DNA from: an uncultured Mogibacterium sp.
GTDB lineage: Bacteria > Bacillota_A > Clostridia > Peptostreptococcales > Anaerovoracaceae
Direction: 5' to 3'
Length of the DNA stretch: 7,060 nt
Assembly: GCF_938039775.1 (NCBI RefSeq)
Contig: NZ_CALHTQ010000132.1
Coordinates: 1 to 7,060 of the forward strand
The notes under the pieces were generated by a model. That model was not told the DNA's origin and did no database searches. It worked only from the letters and a program-made list of their open reading frames with translations. How positions within the stretch are numbered: the stretch's first letter is position 1; every line of letters starts with the position of its first letter. Of the stretch, positions 5,266 through 7,060 are shown piece by piece. The translations under genes and the position numbers were made by a program.

Positions 5266-7060
5266 GCAACTGTGAATGCAAGCAGTGTTGTAGAGATTCA
5301 GCAGGCAATTAACAATTCTACTGGGGCTACTGAAATAGTTCTTACAGGAGATATGGATCTCAGCACACCGATTAACGTGCCAGCTGGTAAGGACATCACA
5401 CTTAAGGGTGGCGTTACAATAACTAAGAAGAATACCGGACTAGCTGTTAAAATAGCTGAAGGTGGTTCTTTAACATGGAAGGATATAAAACTTGATGGAA
5501 ATGGGCTTGGTACAAACTATAGCTCAGCAATCATCGATAATGCCGGAAAGTTCACCATGGATAGTGGTGAAATTAAAAATGTAAATACCAATCAGGGGTT
5601 TATTGGTGTAGTTAAAGTTAGAGGTGCAAATGCATCCTTTACCATGAATGGCGGATCACTACATGATAACAAGATGTCCAATCAGTTCGTTGCTATAGTT
5701 AAGGTTACAGAAGGTGCTGCATTCACTATGAACGGCGGTGATATCTCGAATAACACACTAGAGCCAGATGGGAGTTCAGGATTAAATGCTGCCGTAACAG
5801 TTGAGGGAATCAAAGGAAGTTCAACAATGGTTATGAATGGCGGTACTATTACGGGGAATAGCTCTGACTTTGGGGGTGTACTTGTTGGAAGCTTTAGTAC
5901 TAATAATACTATGCAGCAGAATTTTTCAAACCCAGCATATCGCTTCTCAACTGGTAAGATGACTATGAATGGTGGTACCATTTCCAACAATACGGCACTA
6001 TCGCTAGGTGGTGGTATTGCGGTTAACGGAGCTGGTCAGCTAACAATGGAGGGCGGAACGATTTCTGGTAACAAGGCTCCATTTGGTGGCGGAATTGGTG
6101 TCAATGATTATCTACTGTCCAATGATCGTGGTACATACCCAGAGGCAACTTGGAGAAGATTTTTCCCTGCAAAGGTAACTATCAATAATGGTCTTATTAC
6201 TGGAAACCATGCAACTATTACAGGAAAGAAAGTAAATAATGATCCTTTTGCTGAAAATGGAGTAGGTGGTGGAATCTATGTTGCTTCGCAGGAAGTTACT
6301 ATAAATGCTGCAACCATAACTAACAATATTGCTGGAAAGCAGGGTGGAGGAGTTTATGTTGCTGCTGTACCATATAAGCTTCAGATGGGCAAGACTATGG
6401 TGACAGGTAATAAAGCTAATAAGCTTGGTGGCGGAATGTGGCTCTGCCCAACAGGTTCTGCAAAGACTTCTATTACTAACGGAGCTTCGTTCTTTGACAA
6501 CACTGCAGGTACAGGAGCAGATAATAACGATAAGACTGCTGCTGGAGATGATGTTGCATCTATTGCAAAGAATGATCCAGCATCTCAGACACTAGTGCTT
6601 TCTAACAACGGACTCGATAACTGGCTAGTTCACTGGTATGAAGATGGAAAGATTGATAATTCATATCTAGGTGCATCTAACGGAAGCGATAGATACTCTA
6701 ATACAGTTAACTCTCCTGTTGATAGAGGTACACTGAATGGAATAACTGATAATATTTCCTTGAAGGCAGTTATTTCAGATCAAGGTAAGGCAGCATCTAG
6801 AACATCTGCTAAGGTTATAGTTACAGGCAATTCAGCACCTCGTGGTGGTGGAATTGGTTCTAACGGCGAGGTTGATTTTGGAACTGCTCCAGTTGAATAT
6901 GATAAGGTAAAGCTTGATGTTACTAAGAATTGGGAAGCGGATAATACAAATCATGTAACATCTGTGGCAGTTGGAATTTTTAGAGTTACCAAGAGCGTCC
7001 TTGATGCTGTTACTGTAACTGATGAGAACGGTGCAGCTGTTGATACAACAGGTTGGACTG
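5176..7060 (+). CDS. Beta-helix surface protein with Cna-B-type domain, 3' end beyond window
   Basis: An open frame of 628 codons runs without a stop to the window edge. Residues 1-30 are a clean Sec signal peptide (MSIKKSLTP, hydrophobic core, Ala-His-Ala cleavage site). Residues about 35-445 form a repetitive right-handed beta-helix built from turns such as FTMNGG, MTMNGGTISNN and LTMEGGTISGNKA, with GGGI/GGGV segments in the later coils. Residues about 443-545 interrupt the pattern, one more GNSAPRGGGIG coil follows at 551-561, and from about 573 a Cna-B-type stalk domain begins (KLDVTKNWEAD). Beta-helices of this kind occur in pectate-lyase-like folds and in adhesins. No catalytic lyase residues are recognisable, so an adhesin role is the better guess. 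Further Cna-B domains and a sorting signal are expected downstream but not seen. The gene has its own ribosome binding site and lies behind a terminator. Confidence 0.9.
   Translation, partial: MSIKKSLTPALVALVTFILAFVMFGFEAHAATVNASSVVEIQQAINNSTGATEIVLTGDMDLSTPINVPAGKDITLKGGVTITKKNTGLAVKIAEGGSLTWKDIKLDGNGLGTNYSSAIIDNAGKFTMDSGEIKNVNTNQGFIGVVKVRGANASFTMNGGSLHDNKMSNQFVAIVKVTEGAAFTMNGGDISNNTLEPDGSSGLNAAVTVEGIKGSSTMVMNGGTITGNSSDFGGVLVGSFSTNNTMQQNFSNPAYRFSTGKMTMNGGTISNNTALSLGGGIAVNGAGQLTMEGGTISGNKAPFGGGIGVNDYLLSNDRGTYPEATWRRFFPAKVTINNGLITGNHATITGKKVNNDPFAENGVGGGIYVASQEVTINAATITNNIAGKQGGGVYVAAVPYKLQMGKTMVTGNKANKLGGGMWLCPTGSAKTSITNGASFFDNTAGTGADNNDKTAAGDDVASIAKNDPASQTLVLSNNGLDNWLVHWYEDGKIDNSYLGASNGSDRYSNTVNSPVDRGTLNGITDNISLKAVISDQGKAASRTSAKVIVTGNSAPRGGGIGSNGEVDFGTAPVEYDKVKLDVTKNWEADNTNHVTSVAVGIFRVTKSVLDAVTVTDENGAAVDTTGWT
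5278..6882 (+). other. Right-handed beta-helix region of the second protein
   Basis: Coils recur at residues 126 (FTMDSGEIKN), 155 (FTMNGGSLHDN), 183 (FTMNGGDISNN), 218 (MVMNGGTITGN), 262 (MTMNGGTISNN), 289 (LTMEGGTISGN), 334 (VTINNGLITGN), 374 (VTINAATITNN) and 402 (LQMGKTMVTGN). Spacing is irregular, from about 28 to 45 residues, so loops of varying length protrude from the helix. Later coils carry GNKA-x(2-4)-GGGI-type segments like those of Pmp-type and other bacterial beta-helix adhesins. The only cysteine seen in this protein is Cys424. Confidence 0.85.
6892..7060 (+). other. Start of a Cna-B-type stalk domain (partial)
   Basis: From residue 573 the sequence VEYDKVKLDVTKNWEAD, then HVTSVAVGIFRVT, matches the first strands of Cna-B domains (V-x-V-T-K-x-W, then a V-x-V-x-L/I-x-strand). 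Lys584 sits where these domains often place the lysine of an internal isopeptide bond. The partner Asn/Asp and the rest of the domain are outside the window, so the assignment rests on about 55 residues. Confidence 0.65.

Noticed and set aside
5682..5990. Minus-strand open frame of 102 codons inside the beta-helix gene
   Set aside because: It lies wholly opposite a clearly coding, repetitive plus-strand frame, has no recognisable domain and no supporting ribosome binding site.
5278..6882. The beta-helix as a pectate lyase or other polysaccharide-degrading enzyme
   Set aside because: The fold type allows it, but I see no recognisable catalytic Asp/Arg/His signature, and the GGGI-type coils plus a following Cna-B-type domain fit a surface adhesin better.

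Overview
The window holds two large, co-oriented surface-protein genes and nothing else that I can support as a gene. No rRNA, tRNA, mobile element, CRISPR array or enzyme gene is visible. Three things point to a Gram-positive, Firmicutes-type bacterium. Both proteins carry Sec signal peptides. The first ends in a sortase-type cell-wall sorting signal with a PKTGD core. Their domains (thrombospondin type 3 calcium repeats, InlB B-repeat, putative Ig repeats, right-handed beta-helix, Cna-B) are typical of wall-anchored adhesins. The AT-leaning composition and the PKTGD-type signal fit an anaerobic Clostridia-like commensal, but no phylogenetic marker is present, so this placement is a guess.

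Layout. Bases 1-135 are a non-coding leader with a 15-bp palindrome (41-55) and a strong ribosome binding site (125-130). Bases 136-4923 encode a complete 1595-residue protein. In order it has a long signal peptide, an unassigned N-terminal region of about 400 residues, a TSP3-like calcium module, a beta-rich linker, one InlB B-repeat, one diverged Ig+TSP3 unit, five in-frame Ig+TSP3 units of exactly 420 bp (140 residues) each, and a GPKTG-D sorting signal. Bases 4924-5175 contain a triple stop, a small hairpin, a strong A-tract/U-tract terminator (4984-5026), AT-rich promoter-like sequence with a TATAAT at 5097-5102, and a ribosome binding site. Bases 5176-7060 hold the first 628 codons of a second surface protein, open at the window edge: signal peptide, long right-handed beta-helix, then the start of a Cna-B-type domain.

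The two genes look like a small surface-adhesin locus with separate transcription units. The first protein reads as a binding head held away from the wall by a calcium-stiffened repeat stalk. The second reads as a beta-helix head on a Cna-B stalk, probably also wall-anchored, though its C-terminus is not in view.

The most notable signal is the patchwork of the 420-bp array. A 137-bp segment is base-for-base identical in the last two units, while the flanking sequence of the same units differs at roughly 20-33% of positions. This indicates recent gene conversion or recombination within the array. I see no evidence of a novel defence or regulatory system.
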